DNA of 64,000 bases from Aquarana catesbeiana (taxonomy: Eukaryota; Chordata; Amphibia; Anura; Ranidae), in assembly GCF_042186555.1 (NCBI RefSeq), contig NC_133330.1, forward strand, positions 166,185,099 to 166,249,098. The letters are read 5' to 3'. The notes under the pieces were generated by a model, which ran no database searches, was not told the origin of the DNA, and saw nothing but the letters and a program-made list of their open reading frames with translations. Made by a program: the position numbers and the translations under genes. How positions within the stretch are numbered: the first letter of the stretch is position 1; each line of letters begins with the position of its first letter. Below are positions 10,699 to 21,722 of this stretch, piece by piece.

Positions 10699-12493
10699 AG
10701 CTGGGTATACATGGATCGAAAATTGTCTGGTTCAGCAGGAACCAGTCGACTTTCAGTAAGCATGTATTGCTCTGTTCAACAGTTAAACTGTAAAATTGTA
10801 ATGTTGGAAAATCAGCATTCAATCGGTGCCTGTAGCCAGTGGCTGCAGCTCTGATCTGTGTATTTTGATTGGAGGGGAGGAGTCCCCCTGTGAGAATACA
10901 ATAAAACATCGGGAGATCTCAGCGTCAACATCGCTTGTGTTGGTGCAGGGATCTGTGAGGGTTTTTTTTTCGTTTAACTAGCAAAAAACTCAGTTGTTTT
11001 ATGTAACGTAGACCTGTAAGTAACTTTACAAATCTGCATGAAGAATTTACTGACATCTCACTATATAAGGCAGTGTCATTGTGCACAAAACTGTACTTTT
11101 TATCATAAAAACACAACACATTACGCTCCAGATGAGAAGCTGCCTAGGCTGCCTAGAGATATTGTAATCAGTGATCAGCTGAAGGGAGTAGGATGCAGTC
11201 TCTTCTCTACCAGCCACAACATTCTAACTTTAAAACAAGTTAAGGCTGCAGCAGGTTTCATCTGTGATCCGTGAACACTGTGAAGATCTACACAGGCACT
11301 GAGTGTTATACAAACAAATTGTGGATAGATCTTGTGAGCCACACTGATCCTGTGCCCGATGTGTGTTACTAATAGCTGCGTGCGCAGATCACGTCTCATA
11401 TATCGTGTCAAAATACACTTGGACAGTCACAGGTTCTCTGATGTCATCAAGTTCAATGAAGAGCTCATAGTTTTTCACTGGATGTGAGGACTATGAGGAG
11501 TAGTCCACTACTGGCATGTAAGGGATCGCCAGCTGCTGTGAGAGCAGAGGATCTGCTACATTGAATCCAGCTGGAGGAGTATCTCTGACATCAGCACTGA
11601 GCCCAGGGGTGGCTCCAAAGCGTGTTTGGACTCAGGGTAACAGCTGGGTCACACGCTCTGAGGTGAGCAGAGTAGCCTAAGGGGGCCACGGAAGTGCACC
11701 GGAGCATGTTTTACAGCACTAAGGATACCTCAGCATGATGAATGTTAACACATTTGGATATCACCTGCACGCACTAATTTGGAGTGCCATATAGGACTTT
11801 TCACAATTCTTTGGAATTAACCATTGGGGCACATATGGTGTCTTATATGGAGTATTTAGCACTGTTTATGTTTACTTATCCACTTTAATATCTGATGTAC
11901 AATATTTATGTTTACATTTATCCTACTTTTACACTGTGCACTTTTATTTGTTGAATGCTTGCACTTTGCACTTTATATGTATAGGAGCGGCAATTTCTGC
12001 TGAATTTAGAGCTATACACTCAGAGTTTGGTTTTGTTTTTTTCAGAATATATTTATATATTTTTATTTATTGGGTTTACTTGAGCGCAGCGCATATTTTT
12101 CCTTTTCACTGAGTGTTATACAGTTGCAAAATTTCTGGGCCAGCATCTTGGTCCAGGAACTAGATGCACACAGAATTTGCATCCTAAAGGAAAACGTTCA
12201 TGCAAAGGAAGACTCACTTAAGCTGGAAATATAAGTTGTGTAACAGGCAGATCCCTGCATCAACACATACGATGTGTGATGTGTGTTGTGTGATGTAGGG
12301 GTTTCCCCTGCCGTGCAATTGTATTCTGACAAGAGGGACCCCCCCCCCCCCTTCCTGATTGAACGCTGGTTTTCCAGCATGACCGTTCAACAGAAGCCAC
12401 TCGTTTGACCAGCTTCTGTTTAAAAGACAGCAGTACACACAGACCGAAAGTTGAATAATTCCTACTGAACCGACTGATCCATGTATACTTTGC
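10699..12493. mobile_element. TTAA-flanked non-autonomous DNA transposon
   Basis: TTAA occurs at both edges (10695-10698 and 12494-12497). The ends are inverted: AGCTGGGTATACATGGATCG on the left; the right end read in reverse gives GCAAAGTATACATGGATCAG, and both continue with a GGTTCAG...GGAA block over about 55 bp. A TTAA duplication is typical of piggyBac-type transposition. There is no transposase. About 800 bp in the middle is a later retroposon insertion. Confidence 0.6.
11313..12106 (+). mobile_element. Retroposon with 16-bp TSD, unknown family
   Basis: CACTGAGTGTTATACA is present at 11297-11312 and again at 12107-12122, a perfect 16-bp target-site duplication of the LINE/SINE type. 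The inserted 794 bp ends GAGCGCAGCGCATATTTTTCCTTTT, a GCGC-plus-pyrimidine tail instead of poly(A). It has no long ORF. It sits inside the TTAA element and is therefore younger than it. It may be a 5'-truncated LINE or a long SINE. Confidence 0.7.
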
Positions 12494-12497
12494 TTAA

Positions 12498-13698
12498 CTT
12501 ACAAAGCTATGCAAAAATCAAGTTTGACCAAAAACCTAAATCAAACTGTAACTCAGTCTAGCTCCTAAAGCTTTTGGAAGACACGGCTGACCTCAAAATC
12601 CCACAAGAATGTACTCTTGCATAAGTTTGAAGCACATTCCCATGGGATTTATAGCACCTAACTTTCCCAGGAGGTAACTGTGAGACTCGGTAATGTCACC
12701 CATGCCTCCAAAAAGCTTTGGATGCTGGGTCCAAGGTAAGAATTTTAATTTATTTATGCATATAAGTATTAATTAATTAATTTTTTCGTAACACTGTAAT
12801 TTTGTATGCCTGGCCTTTTTAAGTCATTTGTATTTGAGGGATGGAAGGGGGCTGTAATTGCAGTGGACCTTTCATTTTTTGATGGGAGGTCTACTTTAAA
12901 TATTGTTTTTATTTTAGTGGTCATAACCTATCACAGAATATAGTGGCCATGTGTAAAAAAAACATACTGTATATGAGATGATTATCAGTCTATTGATGAT
13001 AGGGAGAAAATATGTGGCTTATAATTAATCAGGAAAAAGCCACCAGAAGCAGAGCGTTGTCACCCTATTCCATGAAGTGCCTTTATTGCAGAAAAACAGT
13101 CTTTATTTTTTAAAAAGCTGTAGTTTAAAAAAAAAAAAAATGAAAAAGAACATTTGAAATCACATTAGCATTAAAGGTTATATGCGATTTTTACATTTGG
13201 GTTTACATCTACTATAAATATGAGATATATTTAAATATAGAAAAATTGTTGAAACTACTTATACAGGTTTTTATTAGAGGTCTAGTATGTTTCCCATCAG
13301 GTCTGTAACTGGGTTACTGTGCTAACTTTTCATCATGACTTCAGGGTGGTGTGTTTGATTCTTGATTTGTTCACAAACATGACACTTCCTGCTAAGTCTT
13401 AATAATTTGACATCTTTTTGGTAATAAGCAAGATATCATCATTACTTTACATTCCATCCACTATGTGATCAATTAAAAGATTGGAGACAATGGGTCCCAA
13501 TACCAATCCCTCTAAAATCCCCACTACTTATTGTAGCCTATTTTGAACATGTTTCTTTGTTTACTTAGCTTAAAAATTCTGGGAGGCTTTTATTGCAGTG
13601 TTCCAGATGGAAATATTTTCTTTCACTTCTTCTTTGGATGACAAGTAATGGGGATTTTCCACTTCCAAGAACAAATATCAATGGAAACCTGAGAGAGG
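12498..13698. other. No recognised feature
   Basis: AT-rich, with an A-tract near 13127. No coding potential and no clear repeat termini seen. Confidence 0.5.
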
Positions 13699-16600
13699 TT
13701 TTTTTGTATTCAATGACTTTTATTGAGTTATAAGGCATCAGACAAAATTATAACCGTATCTGTCATACATTGACGATGTAAGGAGAGTTACTTAATAAGT
13801 ACAAGTGACAGAACAAAGAAGTAACAAGTGAACAGTAGGGAGATATTACTGCTAGTCCTCAGTTAGAGGCATCGTCCCACCCCCCCAGACACCCCCCATG
13901 GGTTTAGACTGTGTCGTGGGGGGCACTTCAGTGTGGCATAGATCAGCAATATTCTCCATATTATTGACTATACAGTAATAAAAAGAGTTATTGTTTGTTA
14001 TAATAAACCACAATTTCTAACAAAACGGACTATTTGCAGTAGAAACAGTACTAAGCAGTGATCTAACTGAATATTTGTTATAGCAGTTCAAGTTTTCCAA
14101 AGAGACCAGTTGAGCTCATATTTAGCTACATTTCCATTTTTATAAGCTAGTATTTTTTCGTATTCAGCTATCATGTTGACCTGTTTGATTATTTCCCTGA
14201 CATTGGGAACAACATTTGTTTTCCATTTGAGCATTATTGCTGAGCGAGCGGCCATAATTATCTGCAAGGCTATAGATCTAACTGAAACATGGAAAGACTT
14301 CTTATTGATACCTAGAATGGCTTGTTCAATGTTAGGTTTTGTAAAAAGGCTGTGACCTTGGAGATTAGTTTAAAATTTTCAGCCAAGAAGCTACGAAGAT
14401 GCAGGCAGGACCACACCATATGTGTTAGCGTGCCTACTTGACCACATCCTCTCCAGCAAAGGTTTGAGTTACCGTCAGAGAAATTAGCCACAATATACAG
14501 GGTGTAGTGCCATCTCAAAAGGAATTTTTGCGCCAATTCCCAATAATTAGCGCATCGAGAGTATTGGTGTAAGCACTTAATCGCTCCAAGCCATTGGCTG
14601 TCGGAGATGAGCTTCCCCAGCACTTTTTCCCATTTTTGTAAGGAGGTACATTTTTTGAATGTTGCTTTAGAATTTAAAGTGTTATAAATTAGCGATATGC
14701 CTTTTTGCTTGGAATTTTGTGTAAGCCAGAATTTTCAGATTTTGTCCAGAACTAGGCAGCTTGTACTCTCCAGGGTGTGGCATAACGAGGATATCCACAG
14801 AACAATTCTGTTTTTGGTAATAGAAATGTATGGGTTAGGTCTGTATAGGACAGTAATTTACCTTTGGAAAATAAATCTTGTAAATTACGAATTCCCCCAT
14901 GATGTCAAGGCCCTAGAAAGATATCCGGCGTAATCCATTTTAGAGATTCTAACGGGATAGGAATCTCTGACCATGTTTGGTTGGTGTCTCCCCATTTTAG
15001 AAGGTATATCCTGGAGGCAAGGAGGCAAGAATAGTGAGGCAATCGATATTTTTCCCTTGATGTTTAAGGGTGTGGGACATAAGCAGGCATAAGGGGCAAA
15101 TATTGTCCATCCATGCTCTCTCTAGTTGACACCAAGGTTTTAATGGAGGGCTGCTGAACCATGATTTAAGTTGGTCTAATAATGAGGCCATGTAGTAATA
15201 TAGCAGCACAGAAAGGTCTATGCCTCCCTTCAATATGTGTTTCTGTTGGATCTGTAAGGAGCATCTCGCTTTACTGCCTGCCCAGACAAATTGTGATGAT
15301 AGTTTTTGGATGGCTGTAAAAAAGGAAGTGGGTACAGGTATTGGAAGTGTCCTGAATAGATATCAAATTTTAGGAAGAAGCATCTTGTATGCTGCCAAGC
15401 GGCCAGACCATGATAAAAGGTGTTTTTTTAAGTTTAGATATTTCTTGTGAAATGCTGGAGAGGAGAGGGGGAAAATTTACTTTATACAAATCTGTGGAGG
15501 GAAAAGTTGGATTCCAAGATATTGTAGAGGTTTGTTGGACCAACAATATGGAATTTGTTTTTCCAAAGATGCTTTGAGAGACTAGTCAATGGCTAGGCTT
15601 AAAATGTGGGACCTAAAAGCATTCACTTTGTAATAAGCAACTTTACTGAAAAGCTGGACCTTGTGTACTTTAGCAAGGGAAAGGGCTAATTTTGACAGAG
15701 TAAGTTTCACGTCATCAGTAAACAATGAGATGACATGGTGGGAGTTTTGGGAAGGAACACTGCTTATATCGGGATGGGTTCTAATTCTTTCTGCAAGGGG
15801 TTCCATAATTAGTGTGAAGATTAATGGAGACAAGGGGATCCCTGCCGTGTTCCGTTAGTGATTTTAAAGTTCTTGAAGAACATGCCTTCCATAAATACAT
15901 AGGCAGAGGGTGAGGAATATAGGGCAGAGATGGCTGAGTGCATTGGACCCTTAAAACCAAATTTTTCAAGTACGCTATACAGGTAACCCCAATGTACTCT
16001 GTCAAAGGCTTCTCTGCATCTAACGCAAGGAGCAGAGAATAAAGGTATAAAGGTTGATCATCCTTCTAGTTGCTATATCTATTAGCTGTCACTTTAGCAT
16101 AGATCTTCACATCTACATTAAGCAAGGGGATAGGACGAAAATTCTGTGGTGTGTTAGGTTCTTGACCTGATTTAGGAAGAGTAATAATGGTGGCTGTTAA
16201 CATTTCAGGTGGCAATTCAGCTCTGGACATAGTGGCACTGAAGACTTGAAGTAAATATGCTGACAAAATGTCATTAAATAGTTGATAGTACTCCGCCGAG
16301 TACTGGTGATTTATTTTTGGGTACATTTTTGATCAGATTTTTTATTTCTGTGACTGAGAATGGTTTATTTAGTTGGGATATATCTGATTGGGAGAGTGTA
16401 GGTAAGGAAACTGATGCTAAAAATTCAGAAACAGTTTCATCCAAAGGTTGGGAAGTATCAGTGTCTTTTTCTAATTTGTACAGCGATTCATAGTAGTCAC
16501 TGAGGGCATCAGCGATTTCTTTAGGGTTAAATACTTTATTACCTGTTTTGGGGTTGTTAAGGTAAATAATTTTTTGTTTATACGTTTTTTCTTTCATCTG

Positions 16601-17240
16601 GGTAGCCAAAAGTTTCCCTGCTCTATTACCATATCGATAAGATTGGGCTTTTAATGCTCTGATCGATTTATCATATTGGAATAGTAAGAGGGATCTTAAA
16701 ACTTGTCTGGCCTGATAGATTTTGTCACTAGTGGTTTGAGAGGTGGAAATTTTATTACTATCCTACAATTTGGAAATGGTGGACAAAAGTTCTTTTATCT
16801 GCTCTGTCCGTTGTCGCTTCATTTTAGCAGTAAGTTGTATGAGTAGATCCCTAATATATACCTTGTGGGTATTCTATTACGTGAAGGGATCTTCGACTGA
16901 AGGGGCGTTGAGTTAGAAAAATTTGTTTTAGTGCTGTCAAAATTTGTCTTTTGTTCTCTGGTTGAGACAATGTAAAAATGTTGTTGCACCACCGGTTTGA
17001 CCTTGTTTCAGTACGAAGATTCCCCACAGTCTTGGAAATTGGGGCGTGGTCAGGCCATGTAATATAGTGAATGTGCGATTTTGTAACTCTCTGAAGTAAA
17101 AACTTATCAACAAGGAATAAGTCTATCTGAGAGTATGTATGATGAGCCTTGGAGAAGAAAGTGAAGTCCCTTTCTGATGAATGTTGACATCTCCATATGT
17201 CAAATAGATTGGATGAGGAGATGAAATGAAGATACGTCCA
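13699..17240 (-). pseudogene. L1-type LINE, ORF2 half (endonuclease end through 3' tail)
   Basis: Minus-strand LINE. From 17240 downward: the end of the APE endonuclease (ERDFTFFSKAHHTYSQIDLF, WPDHAPI), RT entry (VPKNKSPV, 16300-16600), LPKSGQEPNTPQNFRPIPLL (16150), motif with SPLIFTLIMEPLAERI and the catalytic dyad as FTDD (15700-15830), a GGID...YYY segment (15000-15230), and the C-terminal cysteine motif NLCWRGCGQVGTLTHMVWSC (14440). Frames change several times and stops are frequent. The 3' end is at about 13699, with TTTTATT (AATAAAA on the minus strand) and a short T run. Its 5' part continues at 21723-23650, on the other side of a chromovirus insertion. Confidence 0.82.
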
Positions 17241-20174
17241 AGGATGAGACCCAAGAGCGTTCCTCCGGACCATAACCCTTCCAATGCACCAGGTACTGTA
17301 TGCACCCACGGAACCTACGGGAGTCAACAATGGACTGTACTTCATACTCCTCATGGTTCTCAACCTGTTCTGAGCGAGCACGTGGCACTGAGGTGGTAAA
17401 GCGGTTGCAGACCAAAGGTTTTAATAAGGAGACATGAAATACATTCAAAATACATATGTTAGAAGGAAGGTCTACTGCGTAAGCCACTGGGTTAATCCTG
17501 CAAAGAATATGGAAAGGCCCAATAAACCAAGGTGCGAACTTCAGTGAGGGAACACAAACTCGGAGGTTGCGAGATGACAGCCAGACCCTGTCCCCAAACT
17601 GGTAGGAAGGCGCGGGCAGGCGTCTGCGGTCACCATGGATTCTGTACCTATCATTAGCATGTCGCAAAGCCTCCTGGACTTGTGCCCAAGTGGAACGAAG
17701 ACCACAGAGATGCTCCTCTAATGCAGGAATACTCTGCGGAACAAATGAGTTAGGCAACATGGAAGGTTGGAAACCATAGTTCGCCATAAACGGGGACAAT
17801 CGGGAACTGGCTGACTGGCTCGTTCTGCGGCCCCATTAGACTGCGGGTGATACGCAGAGCAAGCTGAATTCCCAACTGTGCACAAAAGGCTCGCCAGAAC
17901 CGGGACACAAACTGACTACCCTTGTCTGAGGCCATCACCTTGGGTAGCCCATGTAAGCGAAAGATCTCCCGAGGAAAACAACAGAAGCCAATTCCTTAGA
18001 AGTGGGCAACTTCTTAAGTGGAATACAATGAGACATTTTTGAGAACCGGTCAACCACCATAAGAATAACTGTATTGCCCTGGGAGTTGGGTAACTCCACA
18101 ATGAAATCCATAGACAGGTGGGTACAGAGCCTCTCTCCATTTGGTTATGGACTGTAGGAGGCCCACTGGAAGATGTTGTGGAGTCTTACTCTGAGCACAC
18201 ATGGAACAGGCAGCTACGAAGGCGGTTACATCAGACCGTAGACTAGGCCACCAGAATTATTGGAAAATGGGGCAAAAGAGTTGATTCCTCCCAGGGTGGC
18301 CAGTAGCCTTGGGAGAATGGTAAGTCTGGAGCACGGCAGTACAGAGACTCTCCAGGACAAAACAGCGGTCACAAGGTTTCTAAGGAGGAACATGGACCTT
18401 AGCAGCAAGAATTTTGTCACCCAAAGAAGAAGTGAGACTGGTGCGAACCGTAGCCAGAATACAATCAGGAGGAATCACAGGAACCGGAACTGACTCCATC
18501 TTGGAAGTGGAGGAAAATTGTTGTGACAAGGCGTCAGCCCTTACAGTACCTCTTAGTACCGGTTAAGAATGAGACAAGGTAATTGAAACTTGACAAGAAA
18601 AAAGCCCATCGCGCCCTTCTGGGAGAGAGGCATTTAGCCTCAGACAAGAATGTGAGATTCTTATGGTCAGTAAGAATGAGAAGCGGCACAGTGGTACCTT
18701 CAAGGAGATGTCTCCATTCTTTCAGGGCTAAAATGATCGCCAACAGCTCTCTGTCACCAATCTCTTAATTGCACTCCGCAGGTGACAATTCCTTGGAAAA
18801 GTAGCCACAAGGATGCAAAGCGCTCTCAGAGGTAGGACGTTGAGACAGAAGGGCGCCAACTCCAGTCTCAGAAGCATCCACCTCAAGGATAAAAGGTAAC
18901 ATAGGTTCAGGATGTTTCAACACAGGAGCAGAAACAAAGGCAGCCTTGAGACTCTCAAAGGCCTTAACGGACTCCGGAGACCAACTCTGTGGGTTACCGT
19001 CCTCTCTGGTCATATCAGTCAGGGGCTTGACCAGAGATGAGAAGTTACAAATAAATTTCCTATAATAGTTGGCAAAGCCCAAGAAACGCTGCAGAGGACG
19101 TAAACCCACAGGTTGGGGCCACTGTAGGACTGCAGAAAGTTCCTCTGGTCGAAAAACCAGCAGTGGAAATGACATAGCCCAGGAATTTAACCTGTTCATG
19201 ATGGAACTCGCACTTCTCCATTTTACAATAGAGATTGTTCTCTCTTAGTTTCTGAAGCTCACGACAGACATCCGTGTGGTGGCTCTCCAGGGACTTGGAA
19301 AATATGAGGATATCATCGAGATAAACCACCACACATAACTGCAACAAATCTCGGAGGACATAGTTAATGAATTCCTGGAAAACTGCTAGGGCGTTACAAA
19401 GGCCAAAAGGTATTATGAGGTACTCATAATGGCCTGTTCTGGTATTAAATTCAGTTTTCCACTTGTCGCCCTCCTTGATCCTCACAAGATTGTATGCCCC
19501 CCTCAAATCAAGCTTCATGACAAATGTTTCTCCCTTGAGGCGGTCAAATAACTCCGTAATCAACAGAATCGGATTGGCATTCTTAATCGTGAAACGATTG
19601 AGACTCCTATAATCAATACAGGGTCTCAGTTCACCACTCTTCTTCTTCACAAAGAAGAAAACAGCACCAGCAGGGGACGAGGATTTGCGGATGAAACCTC
19701 GAGAAAGTGCATCTGCAACATATTCCTCCATGGCCTTATCATCCAAGACCGACAAAGGGTAAACCCAGCCACGAGGGGGTATGGTACCAGGTTGAAGGTC
19801 AATTGCACAATCATACGGCTGGTGTGGAGGCAAACTACCGGCTTGACCTTTGTCAAAGACATCGCTAAAGTCACAGTACTCCTCCGGCAGGGAGGAGAGT
19901 GAAGAGGTGCCCAGGACCTTGGCTACCTTCTGGAAGCATGTCTTACTGCATTGTGGCAACCAGGAGAGAACCTCAGCACGGAGCCAATCAAAAGAGGGGT
20001 TGTGCACCTCTGTAACCAAGGATAACCAACAGAAACTTAGGTGAGGAAATAACTTGGAATTGGATTATCTCATGGTGAAGAGCCCCTACGGCCATGGACA
20101 ACGGAACCGTCTCATGAGTCACATGGGCAGGCTGTAGGGGTCTCCCGTCAAGAACCTCAATGGCAAGTGTAGTG
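17241..20174 (-). pseudogene. Chromovirus pol (PR remnant, RT, RNase H, IN, chromodomain)
   Basis: The protease region keeps IEVLDGRPLQ and FLLVILGY, but the D-(S/T)-G active-site segment is missing. RT (19060-20019) is open, with KKKSGELRPCIDYRSLN, MKLDLRGAYN and the catalytic VVVYLDDILIFS. RNase H shows EVDASETGVGALLSQR, a stop after AEC-N, then ELLAIILALKEW and TDHKN. Integrase keeps SDKGSQFVSRFW but is frame-broken. The C-terminal region (VFHVSLLKP) and a chromodomain start (QYLVHWKGYGPEERSW) close it at 17240. These enzymes would process, copy and integrate the element. The decay is moderate: several frameshifts and few stops. Confidence 0.88.
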
Positions 20175-21292
20175 TCACGCAGCTGCAGCAGATAACTTAG
20201 CCCAAGAAAGGGAGACCGAAACCAGGGGCTTATCCTTCTGGATAACTGGGGATGTAACAATGCCACCTAAGGTCTGTCCTTGACAGGACCTCAAGGTTTT
20301 GGCATTCCCTGGACAGGTAGGACAAGACTTCAAAAAGTGGCCTGCCTGGCCACAATAAAGGCACAATCTCTCCCTCCTCCTAAAGGTTCTCTAATCCACA
20401 GAGAGACGCGTGAAGCCCAAGTGCATGGGTTCATCTTCACTGACCGACTCGGTACCAGGAGGCATGGGAGGTGAGGGAGGCATGGGTGGGACTGCAAAAC
20501 TCGGAGGCAAATGTACAGGAGGCTTCCGCAAGTGCTCCTTAAAAGAGAGTCTTTCTCTGAGTCTGGAGTCAATGAGGATGGCAAACGTGATCAACTTCTC
20601 CAGCTCAGTGGGTATACCTCGGGCTGCTATCTCATCCTTGATGGAATCCGAGAGACCATGAGAAAAAGCAGCCACTAGGGCCTCATTGTTCCACGCAACC
20701 TCTGCTGCCAGAGTACGGAATTCAATAGCGTAGTCGGCAACAGTTCTCCTACTCTTTTTGATGGACATGAGGCATTTAGCAGCAGAAGTGGAGCATGCAG
20801 GAATGTCAAATACCCTTTTAAAGGAGGCCACAAACTCAGGGTAACTCATGACAACAGGTTTTTGTGTCTCCCATAGAGGGTTTGCCCAGGCCAAGGCTCT
20901 CTCAGAAAGCAAAGATATAAGGAAACCTACTTTACTTCTGTCCATGGGAAATGCCTGGGGCAGCATCTCAAAGTATATCTCAACCTGGTTGAGAAACCTT
21001 CTGCATTGAACTGGAGATCGCCCCCAAATTGCGGAGGAAGCGGAGTGGAGCCAGACATACCTCCTATAGAGGTAATACTCGATGCGGGTGCCTGCACAGA
21101 GACTGGCGCAGCAGCAGGGACGGCCTGCAACTCAGGTTGAATGGGAGCAGGCACAGTAGAAGATTCCAGGTTAGCTGTGCAACTCAGGAGCGTTTGTAAC
21201 ACCATGGCAAACTGATCCATGCGGTGGTCTTGCTCATCCAATCTGGAAAAAATATTACCAACAAGTGGATTGACTGCATCTTCTGAATTCAT
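20175..21292 (-). pseudogene. Chromovirus gag
   Basis: Gag starts at the ATG at 21292 (MNSEDAVNPLVGNIFSRLDE), 13 nt after the LTR. A frame change near 20940 leads into the capsid-like region (FLISLLSERALAWANPLW, then SIKKSRRTVADYAIEFRTLA). After a proline-rich stretch and another frame change, a zinc knuckle follows, CLYCGQAGHFLKSC (about 20365-20325), of the C-x2-C-x4-H-x4-C type. Gag builds the particle and packages RNA. At least two frameshifts make it a pseudogene. Composition and order match vertebrate sushi-like chromoviruses. Confidence 0.85.
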
Positions 21293-21305
21293 GGCCTTCG
21301 CCTAC
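21293..21305 (-). promoter_or_regulatory. Putative self-priming primer-binding site
   Basis: The 13 nt between the LTR and the gag ATG read GTAGGCGAAGGCC on the minus strand. They are complementary to GCCTTCGCCT in the LTR (2879-2888 in the solo copy), at the predicted 5' end of the RNA. No usual tRNA-primer TGG start is present. This is the layout of Tf1/sushi-type elements that prime from their own RNA 5' end. Confidence 0.55.
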
Positions 21306-21722
21306 TGTCAGAAACCATGAAATCAGGCCGAGACAGAAGTACAGTTAAATCACACTTGTTTAATAATAAAGGTAAATAGAACAAACGTAGTCAAAACATT
21401 GCCAGAGTTTAGGAACCGGAACGGATAGTCAGACAAGCCAAACGTCAGGGAGCCGGAGATGAGCGTAGTAAAACAGCAAGCAGGATCTGGAGCCAGAAGG
21501 GATGTCAGCCAAGCAAGTCTTTTAACAGAAATGCAGGCAAGCGTTTCTGTGATGTTGACTAAGGTGAAGTCAGAGATCCTTTGGGCTGGACGGCTTAAGT
21601 AGGCAGGACTGACGAGCAGGATATCATCAACAGCTGGGTACCTGTGGAGAGATAGGAGCTGGCAATTAGCCGACAACTGAGCGGCCATCTCAGATAAGGA
21701 AGGGCTGAGCCCAGCCCTGACA
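21306..21722 (-). mobile_element. Chromovirus 5' LTR
   Basis: 417 bp, TGTCAGGGCTGGG...GGTTTCTGACA on the minus strand, matching the two solo LTRs. A TACTTAAG box (plus-strand 21596-21603) stands where the TATA box of the 9613 LTR lies. The presumed RNA 5' end here reads GACTTCACCT (21571-21562), two changes from the family's GCCTTCGCCT. LINE ORF1 sequence abuts at 21723. Confidence 0.88.

Larger units (their letters stand above)
17241..21722 (-). mobile_element. Ty3/gypsy chromovirus inserted in the LINE; 3' LTR lost
   Basis: Order on the minus strand: 5' LTR (21722-21306), primer-binding site, gag with CCHC knuckle, protease remnant, RT, RNase H, integrase, chromodomain. It ends abruptly at about 17240 inside the chromodomain and is joined directly to LINE endonuclease sequence. 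LINE ORF1 sequence resumes right beyond the 5' LTR. So the element landed in the LINE, and a later deletion removed its 3' LTR with the LINE ORF1 end and ORF2 start. Confidence 0.88.
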
